A stretch of DNA of 64,000 nucleotides, taken from DASXKD01 sp963734725 (lineage in GTDB: Bacteria; Actinomycetota; Actinomycetes; Streptosporangiales; Streptosporangiaceae). The position numbers and the translations under genes were made by a program. Position 1 is the first letter of the stretch, and every line of letters begins with the position of its first letter. The DNA lies in the NCBI GenBank assembly GCA_963734725.1, contig CAVTIX010000009.1, positions 558,001 to 622,000 of the forward strand, given 5' to 3'. Shown piece by piece: positions 54,953 through 63,442 of this stretch. The notes under the pieces were generated by a model. That model saw nothing but the letters and a program-made list of their open reading frames with translations. It did no database searches and had not been told where the DNA came from.

Positions 54953-55753
54953 GCGGGGATTCTTCCGGAGGTTCCGGCGCCGCGTGCCCTTCCGTGTCCG
55001 CCGTCGCGGGCCCGTCCGTGTCCGGCGCCGCGTGCCCTTCCGCGCCCGCCGTCACGGGCCCGTCCGTGTCCGGTGCCGCGGGCCCATCCGTGCCCGGTGC
55101 CGCCGGTCCGTCCGCGCTGGCCGCCGCCTGGCCGCCGGGACCCGCCGCCGGTCCGTCCGCGCTGGCCGGCCTGGCGCGGACCCGCCGCCGGTCCGTCCGC
55201 GCTGGCCGCCGCCTGGCCGCCGGGACCCGCCGCCGGTCCGTCCGCGCTGGCCGCCGCCTGGCCGCCGGAGGCCGCCGTTGCCGCCTGCCCGCCCGGCGCC
55301 GGTGCTGTCGCCTGCCGGCCGGGCGCCGGTGCCGCCTTCCCGGCCGCGCCCGCCGCAGGATAGCCACGGGTGCCCGGGCCCGCCGCCTCGGTCCGGCCGT
55401 TCCCGCCCGCGCTCCGGCCTGTCGCCGCCAGGGCCGCTTCGAGGACCGACACGGCATCCTGGACCACCGTGGTGAGGGCGTCGCCGACGGCAGCCACCCG
55501 CTTGTCCCGTCCGGGCTTGGCCTCCCGCACGATCCGGGCGGCCCGGCACAGCGGGCACCAAGCGCATTCCGGGGCATCAGCCGGCACCGGCTGGGTGGTG
55601 GCGGTCTCCCAGACATCACCGGTTCGACTGGTTCTTGCCGAGGGCCGCGCGGACCTGGTCGGCCAGTTCCCGGCTCATCCCGCGCGCGCCGGAACGAAGC
55701 AGCCACCGCTGGAAGTCACCGATCAGGTCGCCGGACCCGCCTGGCTGTGTCAC
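54930..55753 (-). pseudogene. Actinobacterial Cys-rich protein with two apparent frameshifts and a repeat tail
   Basis: The GTG at 55753 overlaps the SRPBCC stop (GTGA) and follows GGAGGGG. One frame reads QPGGSGDLIGDFQRWLLRSG, then MSRELADQVRAAL, and stops at 55613. A +1 shift near 55630 gives DVWETATTQPVPADAPECAW, CPLCRAARIVREAKPG and VGDALTTVVQDAVSVLEAAL, which belong with the first part. A second shift inside a GC-rich repeat (about 55150-55200) restores the high-GC3 frame of an acidic repeat (ADGPAAG, DTDGPVTAG, GHAAP) ending at 54930 within glk. The CxxC pair suggests metal binding. Either the gene is broken or the assembly contains indels here. Confidence 0.65.
54975..55330. repeat. 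Dense GC-rich tandem repeats at the 3' end of the Cys-rich gene
   Basis: Two families adjoin: units of GGGCCCGTCCGTGTCCGG type (54990-55110) and three or four units of CCGGTCCGTCCGCGCTGGCC followed by GCCGCCTGGCCGCCGG (55110-55270). Unit lengths differ by a base, producing the second frameshift. Confidence 0.85.
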
Positions 55754-56211
55754 GTGCTGTCCCCTCCATCGCCGGGACGGCTTTCCACCCGGTTCTTCAG
55801 GCCCTTAAGGGCGGTGTCGATGATTGTCTTCTCGGCGCGCCGTTTCAGCAGCCCCGGCATCGGGATCCGAAGGTCCACCGTAAGCTCATACGTCGCCTCG
55901 GTAGCCCCGCCGCGGTCGGCAAGAAGGTAGCCGCCGTCCATCGCCGAGATCACCGAGCCGGGCTCGGCCAGGTGCCATTCCACCCCGGCATCGCCGTCCC
56001 AGTCGTAGCCGAGCACGTAGGTGTCCTTCACCACGCCCGCGTCGAGCGTGAACCGCACCTGGCTGGCCCGGCCGGCCGCCCGCTCACCCAGCACCTCCGT
56101 CGCCCGCACCGCCGACGCCCACTGCGGGTACGCGGAGAAGTCGGCGATCACTGCCATGACCGCCTCCCGTGGCGCGGCGATCATGATGCGGGAACTCGTG
56201 CTCGCGGCCAT
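55750..56211 (-). CDS. SRPBCC-family (START-like) protein
   Basis: This 153-residue protein has the helix-grip fold of the polyketide cyclase/Bet v1 superfamily: an N-terminal SSRIMIAAPREAVMAVIADF and YPQWASAVRATEVLG, alternating strands (QVRFTLDAGVVKDTYVLGYD, GVEWHLAE) and a long C-terminal helix (LKRRAEKTIIDTALKGLKNR). Members bind hydrophobic ligands. It is the positional homologue of M. tuberculosis Rv2185c. The ATG has TACGCT 6 nt upstream, pointing to a leaderless mRNA. Confidence 0.88.
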   Translation of the reverse strand: MAASTSSRIMIAAPREAVMAVIADFSAYPQWASAVRATEVLGERAAGRASQVRFTLDAGVVKDTYVLGYDWDGDAGVEWHLAEPGSVISAMDGGYLLADRGGATEATYELTVDLRIPMPGLLKRRAEKTIIDTALKGLKNRVESRPGDGGDST

Positions 56212-56217
56212 GCTCGG

Positions 56218-56223
56218 AGCGTA
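56218..56223 (-). promoter_or_regulatory. Putative -10 element of the SRPBCC gene
   Basis: TACGCT ends 6 nt before the ATG at 56211, without a Shine-Dalgarno. Confidence 0.45.
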
Positions 56224-56250
56224 CCGCCATCTGCCGGCTGCTCCGCCGCG

Positions 56251-57018
56251 TTACAGCGCCAGCACGTACGGCTGGCCGGTCGCCCGGAAGTGCCCCACGT
56301 TGATGCATTCGGTGCGGCCCACCCGAACCCGGCGCGCGAGCGGCTGATGGACGTGCCCAAACAGCACATACCGGGGCTGGGACCGCTTGATCTCGGCCAG
56401 CAGCGCGGCGCTGCCGCGTTCCAGCCGCCGCGCGACCGTGTCGTAGAGCAGGTCCGGGATGGCGGGCGGGATATGCGTGCACAGAACGTCGGCGCCGCTG
56501 ACCGCCGCGACCTTCGCCGCGTAGACATCGTCGTCGAGTTCGTTGGGGGTCCGGTACTGCGAGCGCAGGCCGCCGCCGACGAAACCGAACGACCACCCGT
56601 CAAGCTCAAGCCGCTCCCCGTCGAGGACACGGTGACCGGGTCGCAGATGCTCGGCCCACATCTGCGGCAGGTCCACGTTCCCGTAGGTCAGGTAGGCCGG
56701 CTCGGGCAGCGCCGCGAACATTTCCGCGTACTGGCGGGTGGCGGCGGCGCGCACGTGGGCCGCGGCGTCGCCGCCGAGGCGCTGCCATAGGCCGGCCGAC
56801 AGGTCACGGGCCTCGCCGAATCGTTTCGCAGTGCGCAACGCGACGAACTGCCGTGCCGCGTCCGCGCCGAACAACTCGGCGAATATCCCCTGGGCTTCAT
56901 CGGCGTAGTCCACGAACAGGAGCAGGTCGCCAAGGCAGAACAGGGCATCCGCACCGGCGCCGACGGTGCGCAGGGCACCGGCTCGGCCGTGCACATCGCT
57001 GATCACGTGAACCCGCAT
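56251..57018 (-). CDS. Metallophosphoesterase
   Basis: This 255-residue calcineurin-like phosphoesterase shows the full metal-site series: VHVISDVHGRAGAL (D-x-H), FCLGDLLLFVDYAD (G-D), YLTYGNVDLP (G-N-x-D, the GNHD equivalent), CTHIPPA (H) and LFGHVHQPLARR (GHxH). The substrate could be a nucleotide or phosphoprotein. I start at ATG 57018, the third codon of the longer GTG ORF, because TAGCCT lies 6 nt upstream. It is divergent from the acyl-CoA ligase gene. Confidence 0.9.
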   Translation of the reverse strand: MRVHVISDVHGRAGALRTVGAGADALFCLGDLLLFVDYADEAQGIFAELFGADAARQFVALRTAKRFGEARDLSAGLWQRLGGDAAAHVRAAATRQYAEMFAALPEPAYLTYGNVDLPQMWAEHLRPGHRVLDGERLELDGWSFGFVGGGLRSQYRTPNELDDDVYAAKVAAVSGADVLCTHIPPAIPDLLYDTVARRLERGSAALLAEIKRSQPRYVLFGHVHQPLARRVRVGRTECINVGHFRATGQPYVLAL

Positions 57019-57024
57019 AGCCAC

Positions 57025-57030
57025 AGGCTA
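57025..57030 (-). promoter_or_regulatory. Putative -10 element of the metallophosphoesterase gene
   Basis: TAGCCT ends 6 nt before the ATG at 57018, deciding the start. Confidence 0.45.
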
Positions 57031-57168
57031 AGAGCAGCCTGCCCACGCACCGCCAGAGACTCCCGGCCGCCACCGGGCGGGACCGCCAGAGCCGGGGCGC
57101 ACCGATGGCGGCCCGTGGTGGCGCGCTTCCCGCGCGATGTGGCATGGGCCAAGACGGATCACCGGGAT

Positions 57169-57174
57169 TAGTCT
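57169..57174 (+). promoter_or_regulatory. Putative -10 element of the acyl-CoA ligase gene
   Basis: TAGTCT ends 6 nt before the ATG at 57181, without a Shine-Dalgarno. Confidence 0.5.
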
Positions 57175-57180
57175 GGCGGC

Positions 57181-59072
57181 ATGCGAGAGTACAACACCCC
57201 TGCCACCGTCGACATACCGCCATCGGCCGGGCTGACCGATGTCGTGTTCGAGCGCGCCGCGCGCGACCCGGGCGCCGTGGTCATGCGGCGCAAGGACGCC
57301 GCGGCGGACGGCGGGTGGCAGGACGTCACCGCCCAGCAGTTCGCCGATGACGTGATGGCACTGGCCAAAGGGCTCATGGCCGCGGGCATCGCCGCGGGCG
57401 ACCGGGTCGCGCTGATGTCGCGTACCCGCTACGAGTGGACGGTCGTCGATTACGCCATCTGGTCCGCGGGCGCGACCACCGTGCCCATCTACGAGACCTC
57501 ATCGGCCGAGCAGGTGGAATGGATCCTGACTGACTCGGGCGCCCACGCGCTGATCGTGGAAGCAACAGCCCATCTGCAAACAGCCGGCGAGTCGCTGGCC
57601 GCGGCGCCGCACGTGACGCGCGTGTGGCAGATCGAGAGCCCGGCGGGCCGCGGCGACCAGGGCGAGGACAGCGCCGTCCTGGCCGTGCCCGGCCATCCGG
57701 TACCGGTCGAGCCGATGACCGCCCTGGCGGAGGCCGGCGCGACATCAGCGACGACGAGGTGCACCAGCGCCGCCAGTCCCGGCACACCGCCGACCTCGCG
57801 ACCATCATCTACACCTCCGGCACCACCGGGCGGCCGAAGGGGTGCGAGCTCACCCACGGGAACCTGCTGGCGGACGTGCGGAACGTCATCCGCGGCTGGC
57901 TCCCGGCGATCTTCGAGCGCCCGGGCGCGGCGACGCTGCTGTTCCTGCCGCTGGCGCACTCCTTCGCGCGGATCATCCAGGTGGGCGCCCTGGAGGCCGG
58001 GGTGGTGCTCGGGCACACCCCCAGCGTGGCCACTCTGCTCCCCGACCTGGCGTCGTTCCAGCCGACGTTCATCCTGGCCGTGCCGCGGGTGTTCGAGAAG
58101 GTCTACAACGGCGCGGAGCAGCAGGCCTCGGCCAGCCCGGTGAAGGGCCGCATCTTCCGTGCCGCGGCGCGGACCGCCATCGCGTGGAGCCAGGCCTCCG
58201 GCACCAATGCTGCGGCGCCGTCCAGCAGCGCTGGCGCACCGCTGCGGCTCCAGCATGCGCTCTTTGACCGCCTGGTCTACGCCAAGCTGCGCGGCGCGGT
58301 GGGCGGCCGGGTCAGGTACGCGGTGTCCGGGGGCGCGCCGCTCGGGGAACGGCTCGGCCATTTCTTCCGTGGCGCCGGGATCACCGTCCTTGAGGGGTAC
58401 GGGCTGACCGAGAGCTGCGCGGCGGCAACGGTCAACCGGCCGGACCACATGAAGATCGGCACCGTCGGGCAGCCGCTGCCGGGAGTCAGCGTGAAGATCG
58501 CCGACGACGGTGAGATCTTCCTGGGCGGGCCGACCATCTTCGGCGGTTACTGGCGCAACGACGCGGCCACCGCGGAGGTGATGGCCGACGGCTGGCTGCG
58601 CACCGGGGACATGGGGGAACTCGACGACGAAGGGTTCCTGCGGGTGACCGGGCGCAAGAAGGAACTGATCGTGACGGCGGGCGGCAAGAACGTCGCGCCT
58701 GCGGTGCTGGAGGACCGGATCCGCGCCCACCCGCTGGTGAGCCAGGTCCTGGTGGTGGGCGACGCCAGGCCCTACGTGGCCTGCCTGATCACCCTGGACG
58801 AGGAGTCGGTGGAGATCTGGAAGGCCAAGTTTCCTCAGCTGCAGGACGCGACCATGGCCGAGTTGACCAATGCGCCCGAACTGCTGGCCGAACTCCAGGG
58901 CGCCGTGGACGAGGCGAACAAGGCCGTGTCACGGGCCGAGGCGGTGCGCCGCTTCCGCGTGCTGCCCGGTGACTTCACCGAGCAGAGCGGCCACCTGACC
59001 CCCTCGCTCAAGGTCCGCCGGAATGTGATCATGAAGGATTTCGCGGGCGAGGTTGACGCGCTCTACTCCTGA
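57181..59072 (+). pseudogene. fadD15: Long-chain fatty-acid-CoA ligase (FadD15-type), single frameshift
   Basis: This AMP-forming enzyme should activate fatty acids to acyl-CoA. The N-terminal half (VDIPPSAGLTDVVFERAARD, VALMSRTRYEWTVVDYAIWS) is in one frame up to MTALAEAGA. At 57739-57742 one G is missing (GGCGCG-ACATC), and the rest continues in the next frame: DISDDEVHQRRQSRHTADLA, the AMP-binding IIYTSGTTGRPKG, then GYGLTESCAAATVN, GWLRTGDMGELDDEGFL and TPSLKVRRNVI, to TGA 59070-59072. Adding one base gives an uninterrupted ~630-residue enzyme of normal length, so the lesion is recent or a sequence error. It corresponds to Rv2187, next to pimB'. Confidence 0.88.
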
Positions 59073-59130
59073 CCGTCGCGGCCCTGACCGTCCCGCGGCG
59101 GGCGGCGTGCCGCTGGGCGCGGGCCCGGGT

Positions 59131-60261
59131 TCACTCCCCGGCCAGTATCTCAGCGAAGCGGTGCGCGATGATCTCCCAGCGCCACTCCTGGTGCACCCAG
59201 GCCGTGCCCTTTTCGCCCATTGCCTTGGCCGCGCCTGGGTCGGTGAGCAACCGGTTCAGCCGTTCGGCCAGATCCGCCACGCTGCGGCCGGACACGACGT
59301 ACCCGGTCTCCCCGTCGCGGATGGCGTCGGCCGAGTTGCCCGAGTCACCCCCCACCACCGGGAGCCCGGTCGCGGCGGCCTCGAGGAAGACCATGCCGAG
59401 GCCCTCCACGTCGAGCCCGCGGCGGCGGGTACGGCAGGGCATCGCGAACACGTTTCCGGCGTCGAAGTAGGACGGCAGCTCGGCGCGGGACGGCGCGCCA
59501 GTGAAGATGACCGAGCCGGCCACGCCGAGGTGGCGCGCCATCCGTTCCAGGCGGCCGCGGTACGGGCCGTCTCCCACCAGGAGCAGGGTCGCGCCGGGCA
59601 CGTTCGCCAGCACCAGCGGCCAGCTGTGGATGAGGGTGTCCTGGCCCTTGCGGGGCACCATGCGCGACACGCAAACCACCACCGGCCGGTCGGCAAGGCC
59701 AAACCGCTCCCTGATCGCCCGCCCGCCCGCACCGGGGTAGAACTTGCTGGTATCCACGCCGGGGGTGAGCCGGGTCATCCGGGCCGTCGCCGCCGGGGAC
59801 AGGGCGCGCGCCAGCCGCACCCGGGTGTAGTCGCCGAGGTAGGTGACGGTGTCCACGGAATCACCGATCCGGCGCAGGGTGCCGCGGGCAACGGGAAGCG
59901 CGGCCCAGCCGACCTCATGGCCGTGGGTCAGCGCGATCAGGCGCCGGGCGCCGGCCCTGCGCAGCCTAGGCGCGAGCAAGCCGAGCGGCGCTGCCGCGCC
60001 GAACAGCACGGTGTCGCAGCCATCGCGTTCGATGATGCGCTCGGCCCGCCGCGCCACCGAGGGCACCGGGAGCATGAGCGAGGTGGGGTGGCGGACCACC
60101 GGGAAGGGCAGTTCGGCGTCAAAGTCCGCCGCGCCTGCCCAGGCGGGCGCGTAGACGGTTACGTTCTCCGGCGGCAGCCGTAGCGCCAGCGCATGCACGA
60201 AGAACTGGATCCCACCCGGCCTTGGCGGGAAGTCATTGGTCAGAACAAGGACCTTAGGCAA
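59131..60261 (-). CDS. pimB': GDP-mannose-dependent alpha-(1-6)-phosphatidylinositol monomannoside mannosyltransferase-like
   Basis: This GT4-family glycosyltransferase of 376 residues has the N-terminal VLVLTNDFPPRPGGIQFFVH, the donor-domain VVVCVSRMVPRKGQDTLIHS, LLVGDGPYRGRLERMARHLG and EGLGMVFLEAAATGLPVVGG (E-x7-E). PimB' adds the second mannose to phosphatidylinositol mannosides; synteny with Rv2187-Rv2188c supports this assignment, though the acceptor cannot be proved from sequence. The start is TTG at 60261, with GGGAG 9 nt upstream. It converges on the acyl-CoA ligase gene. Confidence 0.87.
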   Translation of the reverse strand: MPKVLVLTNDFPPRPGGIQFFVHALALRLPPENVTVYAPAWAGAADFDAELPFPVVRHPTSLMLPVPSVARRAERIIERDGCDTVLFGAAAPLGLLAPRLRRAGARRLIALTHGHEVGWAALPVARGTLRRIGDSVDTVTYLGDYTRVRLARALSPAATARMTRLTPGVDTSKFYPGAGGRAIRERFGLADRPVVVCVSRMVPRKGQDTLIHSWPLVLANVPGATLLLVGDGPYRGRLERMARHLGVAGSVIFTGAPSRAELPSYFDAGNVFAMPCRTRRRGLDVEGLGMVFLEAAATGLPVVGGDSGNSADAIRDGETGYVVSGRSVADLAERLNRLLTDPGAAKAMGEKGTAWVHQEWRWEIIAHRFAEILAGE

Positions 60262-60512
60262 TGCACAGCGCTCCCGGATTGAAGCCCGTACCCATGCGGG
60301 CCGGCGGCCCGCCCCGACGGCAACGGTAAAGATCCTAAAGTACCTGCCGACCCCGTCAGCGGCGGGCAGCCGTCCTTGCGAATCCCCGGCATGACCACGG
60401 CACCGGCTGCTGCCTCTGCCACCGGAGGGCTCGGGGGGCCATCCCCTGCTAGCCCGCGTCCGGCGAAAGCCGCGCGGCGGCTGAGGGTGGTTCGGCCCTC
60501 GCCCGGCCCGCG

Positions 60513-61556
60513 TCAGGGCCGGTAGGCGCCGGCAAACTCCGAGGCGTACCAGCCTGAGGACAGGCTGACCTTCTCCACGTTCATCCCTGGTTGCGGCGCA
60601 TCGATGAGCATCCCGCCGCCCACGTAGATCCCCACGTGGCTATCCCCGGCGAACTCCAGGATGTCACCCGGCTGCAGCGCGGACCTCGACACGGCGGGCA
60701 GCGTCGCCTGGCCGTAGCTGGTCCGCGGGATCGACACCCCGGCCGAGGCCCACGCCGACATGGTAAGCCCGGAGCAGTCATAGCCGGAGCCACACGGGCC
60801 AGTGCCGCCGTAGACGTACGGGCAGCCAAGCGCGCCGTAGGCGAATGCCACCGCCTTCTCCGCCTGCGTCCCGGTGGGGCCGGTGTAGTGGCCGCCGCCA
60901 CCACCGGTCGTCTTCGTGGTCGTGGTCCCGCCCCCGCCGAGCTGCTGCTGCTGTTGTTTCGGGGTCAGGCTGGCCAGCAGTGCCTTCTGCTGGGTGATGA
61001 CCTTGTCCAAGGATGAGCGCTGGGATCCGAGCTGCTTCTGCAGCTTCTGCACCGCTTGCTCGGTTCGCTTGGCCATCAGGCGCGCGCCGACGAGCTGGCG
61101 GTCGGTCGTGATGACCTGCTGCAGCTGCTGGTACTGGTCGGTGGACAGGTGGGTGAGAATGGCCGACTGGCTGAGCAGCGTCTCCGGGTTCCCCGAGGTC
61201 AGCAGTGCCGCCACCGAGCTCATCGCGCCGTTCATGTAGACGTTGGAGGCGATCTGGGCGATCTCGTCCTGCATGGCCTGGGCCGCTGCCTCGTCCTTGG
61301 CGACCTCGCGGTTGACCAGGTTGAGCCGCTGCCGGGCCGAAGCCAGGTCCTGGGTGGCCTGGTCGTACCGCTGGATGAGCCAGTTTTCCTTAAGCGTGAG
61401 CTTCTTCAGCTTGGCCTGCACCTGGCTGACCGTCGGCTGGGGCTGCGCTCCGGCCGACCCCGCCACGGTGAGGAGTCCGGCGGCGGCCAGTGCTGCGACC
61501 GCGATGGTGGCACAGCGCCGGGCCAGGGAGGTTTTTGCGACCGGATGCGTATCCAC
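60513..61556 (-). CDS. Secreted NlpC/P60 peptidoglycan endopeptidase
   Basis: This 347-residue exported cell-wall hydrolase has a signal peptide (residues about 1-38, ATIAVAALAAAGLLTVAGSA, cleavage near AGA-QP). A long coiled coil follows (about 45-215, with KLKKLTLKENWLIQRYDQAT and a Gln run KQQQQQ), then a Gly/Thr linker. The NlpC/P60 domain (about 240-347) has its catalytic Cys in YDCSGLTMSAW and His in DSHVGIYVGGG. It should cut D-Glu-mDAP-type bonds; coiled coils regulate such enzymes by autoinhibition or FtsX binding. GTG 61556 is the start, GGGAG lying 12 nt upstream. Positional homologue of Rv2190c. Confidence 0.92.
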   Translation of the reverse strand: MDTHPVAKTSLARRCATIAVAALAAAGLLTVAGSAGAQPQPTVSQVQAKLKKLTLKENWLIQRYDQATQDLASARQRLNLVNREVAKDEAAAQAMQDEIAQIASNVYMNGAMSSVAALLTSGNPETLLSQSAILTHLSTDQYQQLQQVITTDRQLVGARLMAKRTEQAVQKLQKQLGSQRSSLDKVITQQKALLASLTPKQQQQQLGGGGTTTTKTTGGGGGHYTGPTGTQAEKAVAFAYGALGCPYVYGGTGPCGSGYDCSGLTMSAWASAGVSIPRTSYGQATLPAVSRSALQPGDILEFAGDSHVGIYVGGGMLIDAPQPGMNVEKVSLSSGWYASEFAGAYRP

Positions 61557-62004
61557 GTAGTGACGCGCTCCCTTTCCACCCCCGCCGACCAGGTGATCTG
61601 ACGGGTCGGGGCGATACGAGCACCCTACGACCTTTGCCACAACCGGCCACGGCGACGCTCCGGTGAAGTTCTCCCGGAGCGGGGGCACGCCCGGGGCCCT
61701 CCACCTGGTCACCGGCTCCCCAACGGTCCCACAGGGCCAGTGCCTGGTTACGGCGGGGCCGATCACCGTCGCCGTTCGTGACGACTGCGGAGTAACCAGC
61801 CGGGCCCGACACTAGTGAATAACAAGCGTGTGATTCAACCGATTCGCGCACTCTGGTGGCAACTTCCCTGCCCGGCCGCCGCCGGTCGGGGCGGCCGCGC
61901 CGCAGCGCCATCGGGGTCCTGGGGGGTCGTCCCCCTACCAGCACCGCGGCCCCCGTGGCGAAGATGACCAAGGTCATCGGGCAGCTTGAGCCGGCTCGGC
62001 CGGG
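61557..62004. other. 448-base upstream region of the NlpC/P60 gene
   Basis: On the minus strand it contains an 8-bp hairpin CGCTCCGG-N10-CCGGAGCG (61681-61656). CCCGTCAGATCACCTGGTCG (within 61609-61583) resembles the 3' block of the c-di-AMP riboswitch (CCCGACAGCTAACCTCGTAG), but the other blocks are not convincing. The far part (61800-61850) is AT-richer and may hold the promoter. No gene is supported. Confidence 0.45.
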
Positions 62005-62196
62005 TCAGGACGCGCGCGGCAGGCTCACTCGCAGCCGCAGCGGTGGGATCATCCGGGCATCCGCGAGCACCCGCAGCGCCCGGTATTCCGACTCGTCCAG
62101 CTCACCGTCCGGCCCCGGCGCGGACAGCAGCGCCGTGACCACACAGTCCGAGCAAGCGATGTCGCGCATGACGCACCGGTCACACTCGATCAGCAT
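62005..62196 (-). CDS. Small double-CxxC protein
   Basis: This 63-residue actinobacterial protein has two CxxC pairs near the N-terminus (IECDRCVMRDIACSDCVV), suggesting a zinc site or Fe-S cluster, followed by a short helical region (DGELDESEYRALRVLADA). The start at ATG 62196 has AGGAGGGA 3 nt upstream. Function is unknown. It lies between the NlpC/P60 and exonuclease genes, as small Cys proteins often do in this neighbourhood. Confidence 0.75.
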   Translation of the reverse strand: MLIECDRCVMRDIACSDCVVTALLSAPGPDGELDESEYRALRVLADARMIPPLRLRVSLPRAS

Positions 62197-62353
62197 GTTC
62201 CCTCCTGGCAATCACGCGGGCTCCCGGCCCGGCGAAGCACTACGGTAGGCGGCCATGCCGACAGTTTCTCTGCGGGAGCCGCGGCGCAGCCCCGGGACGC
62301 ATCGGTTAACGGGAGGGCGGCGAGTCTGCGGCAGCAATGTCAGTGGCCCGTTC

Positions 62354-62359
62354 TACGGT
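62354..62359 (+). promoter_or_regulatory. Putative -10 element of the exonuclease gene
   Basis: TACGGT ends 6 nt before the GTG at 62366 and fixes that start. Confidence 0.45.
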
Positions 62360-62365
62360 TGCCTC

Positions 62366-63004
62366 GTGATCACCTGGGACACGTCAGCGGAATCACTCAT
62401 GAAGCAGCTCTGGACCCGCCGCCGGCCTCAGCCCGCCCCGTCGCCCTTCGACCAGGTTGACTTCATCGTCGTGGACCTGGAGACGACCGGCTGGGAACCG
62501 GAGGAGGCGATGATCACCGAGATCGGGGCGGTGCTGGTCTGTGGCGGCCGGGTGCGTGCGCAGTTTTCCTCGCTGGTCAACCCCGGTGGCGCCATTCCCG
62601 AGCAGGTGGCCACGCTGACCGGCATCAGCGACGCCATGGTGGCCTCCGCCCCGCCCCTGTCCGCCGTGCTGACCGGTTTCCTGTCCTTCGCCCGCGGAAG
62701 CGTGCTCGCGGCCCACAATGCGCCGTTCGACGTCGCGTTCCTCACCGCCGCCTGCAAGGCCTGCGACGTGTCGTGGCCGGAGTTCCAGGTGCTGGACACG
62801 GTGGAGCTGGCCCACCGTGTGCTGGGCGAGGAGGAGGTGGCCGACTGCAAGCTGGCCACGCTCGCGGCCCATTTCGACACGCGCATCAAGCCCCGCCACC
62901 GGGCGCTGCCAGACGCCCTGGCTACCGCCGATGTGCTCACCGCGCTGTTGCGCAGGCTCGCCGCCACCGGTGCGAGCACGCTTGCCGAGGCAGGATGTGT
63001 ATAA
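62366..63004 (+). CDS. DEDDh 3'-5' exonuclease, DNA polymerase III epsilon-like
   Basis: This 212-residue protein has ExoI FIVVDLETTGWEPEEAMITE (D and E), ExoII AAHNAPFDVAFLTAA and ExoIII with H and D in KPRHRALPDALATADVLTAL, the full DEDDh set. Homologue Rv2191 carries a C-terminal UvrC-like nuclease domain that is absent here; the protein stops after the exonuclease fold. It may act in DNA repair or proofreading. The start at GTG 62366 is set by the -10 element. It is followed by a Lrp/AsnC-type gene after 54 nt. Confidence 0.88.
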   Translation: MITWDTSAESLMKQLWTRRRPQPAPSPFDQVDFIVVDLETTGWEPEEAMITEIGAVLVCGGRVRAQFSSLVNPGGAIPEQVATLTGISDAMVASAPPLSAVLTGFLSFARGSVLAAHNAPFDVAFLTAACKACDVSWPEFQVLDTVELAHRVLGEEEVADCKLATLAAHFDTRIKPRHRALPDALATADVLTALLRRLAATGASTLAEAGCV

Positions 63005-63058
63005 ACAGTGGGGGGCAGCCCCGGGACCCCGGGGTGAGCCGGGCGCGAGGAGGCAGAT

Positions 63059-63346
63059 GTGGTCACCGCGATCGTGCTGATACGGGCTGACGTTGCGCGC
63101 ATCCCGGAAACGGGAGCGGCCATAGCCCAGATTCCGGAAGTCACCGAGGTCTACTCGGTGACCGGGGACTTCGACCTGGTCGCCCTGGTGCGGGTGCGGG
63201 CGCACGAGGAGCTGAACGACGTCATTCCCGGCACGCTCAACCGGGTTTCGGGCGTGACGCACACCGAGACGCATATCGCGTTCCAGACCTACTCCCGGCA
63301 CGACCTCGAGGCCGCGTTCGCCCTCGGCTACCCCGAGGCGGGCTGA
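63059..63346 (+). CDS. Stand-alone Lrp/AsnC ligand-binding (RAM) domain protein
   Basis: This 95-residue protein consists only of the RAM/AsnC_trans_reg ferredoxin-like domain: VTAIVLIRADVARIPETGAA, VTEVYSVTGDFDLVALVRVR and TETHIAFQTYSRHD. It has no helix-turn-helix, so it probably forms oligomers and binds an amino acid or partner rather than DNA. GAGGAGG lies before the GTG. It converges on trpD; stand-alone RAM proteins beside trpD are common in actinomycetes. Confidence 0.87.
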   Translation: MVTAIVLIRADVARIPETGAAIAQIPEVTEVYSVTGDFDLVALVRVRAHEELNDVIPGTLNRVSGVTHTETHIAFQTYSRHDLEAAFALGYPEAG

Positions 63347-63442
63347 CGGCGCTCGGGGCACCGAATGCTGCTCGCCGCTGCGCGGCTTCGCCGGAGCCTC
63401 ACGCCGTGCTGACCCGGGGGCGACCCCCGGACCCCGAAGGGC

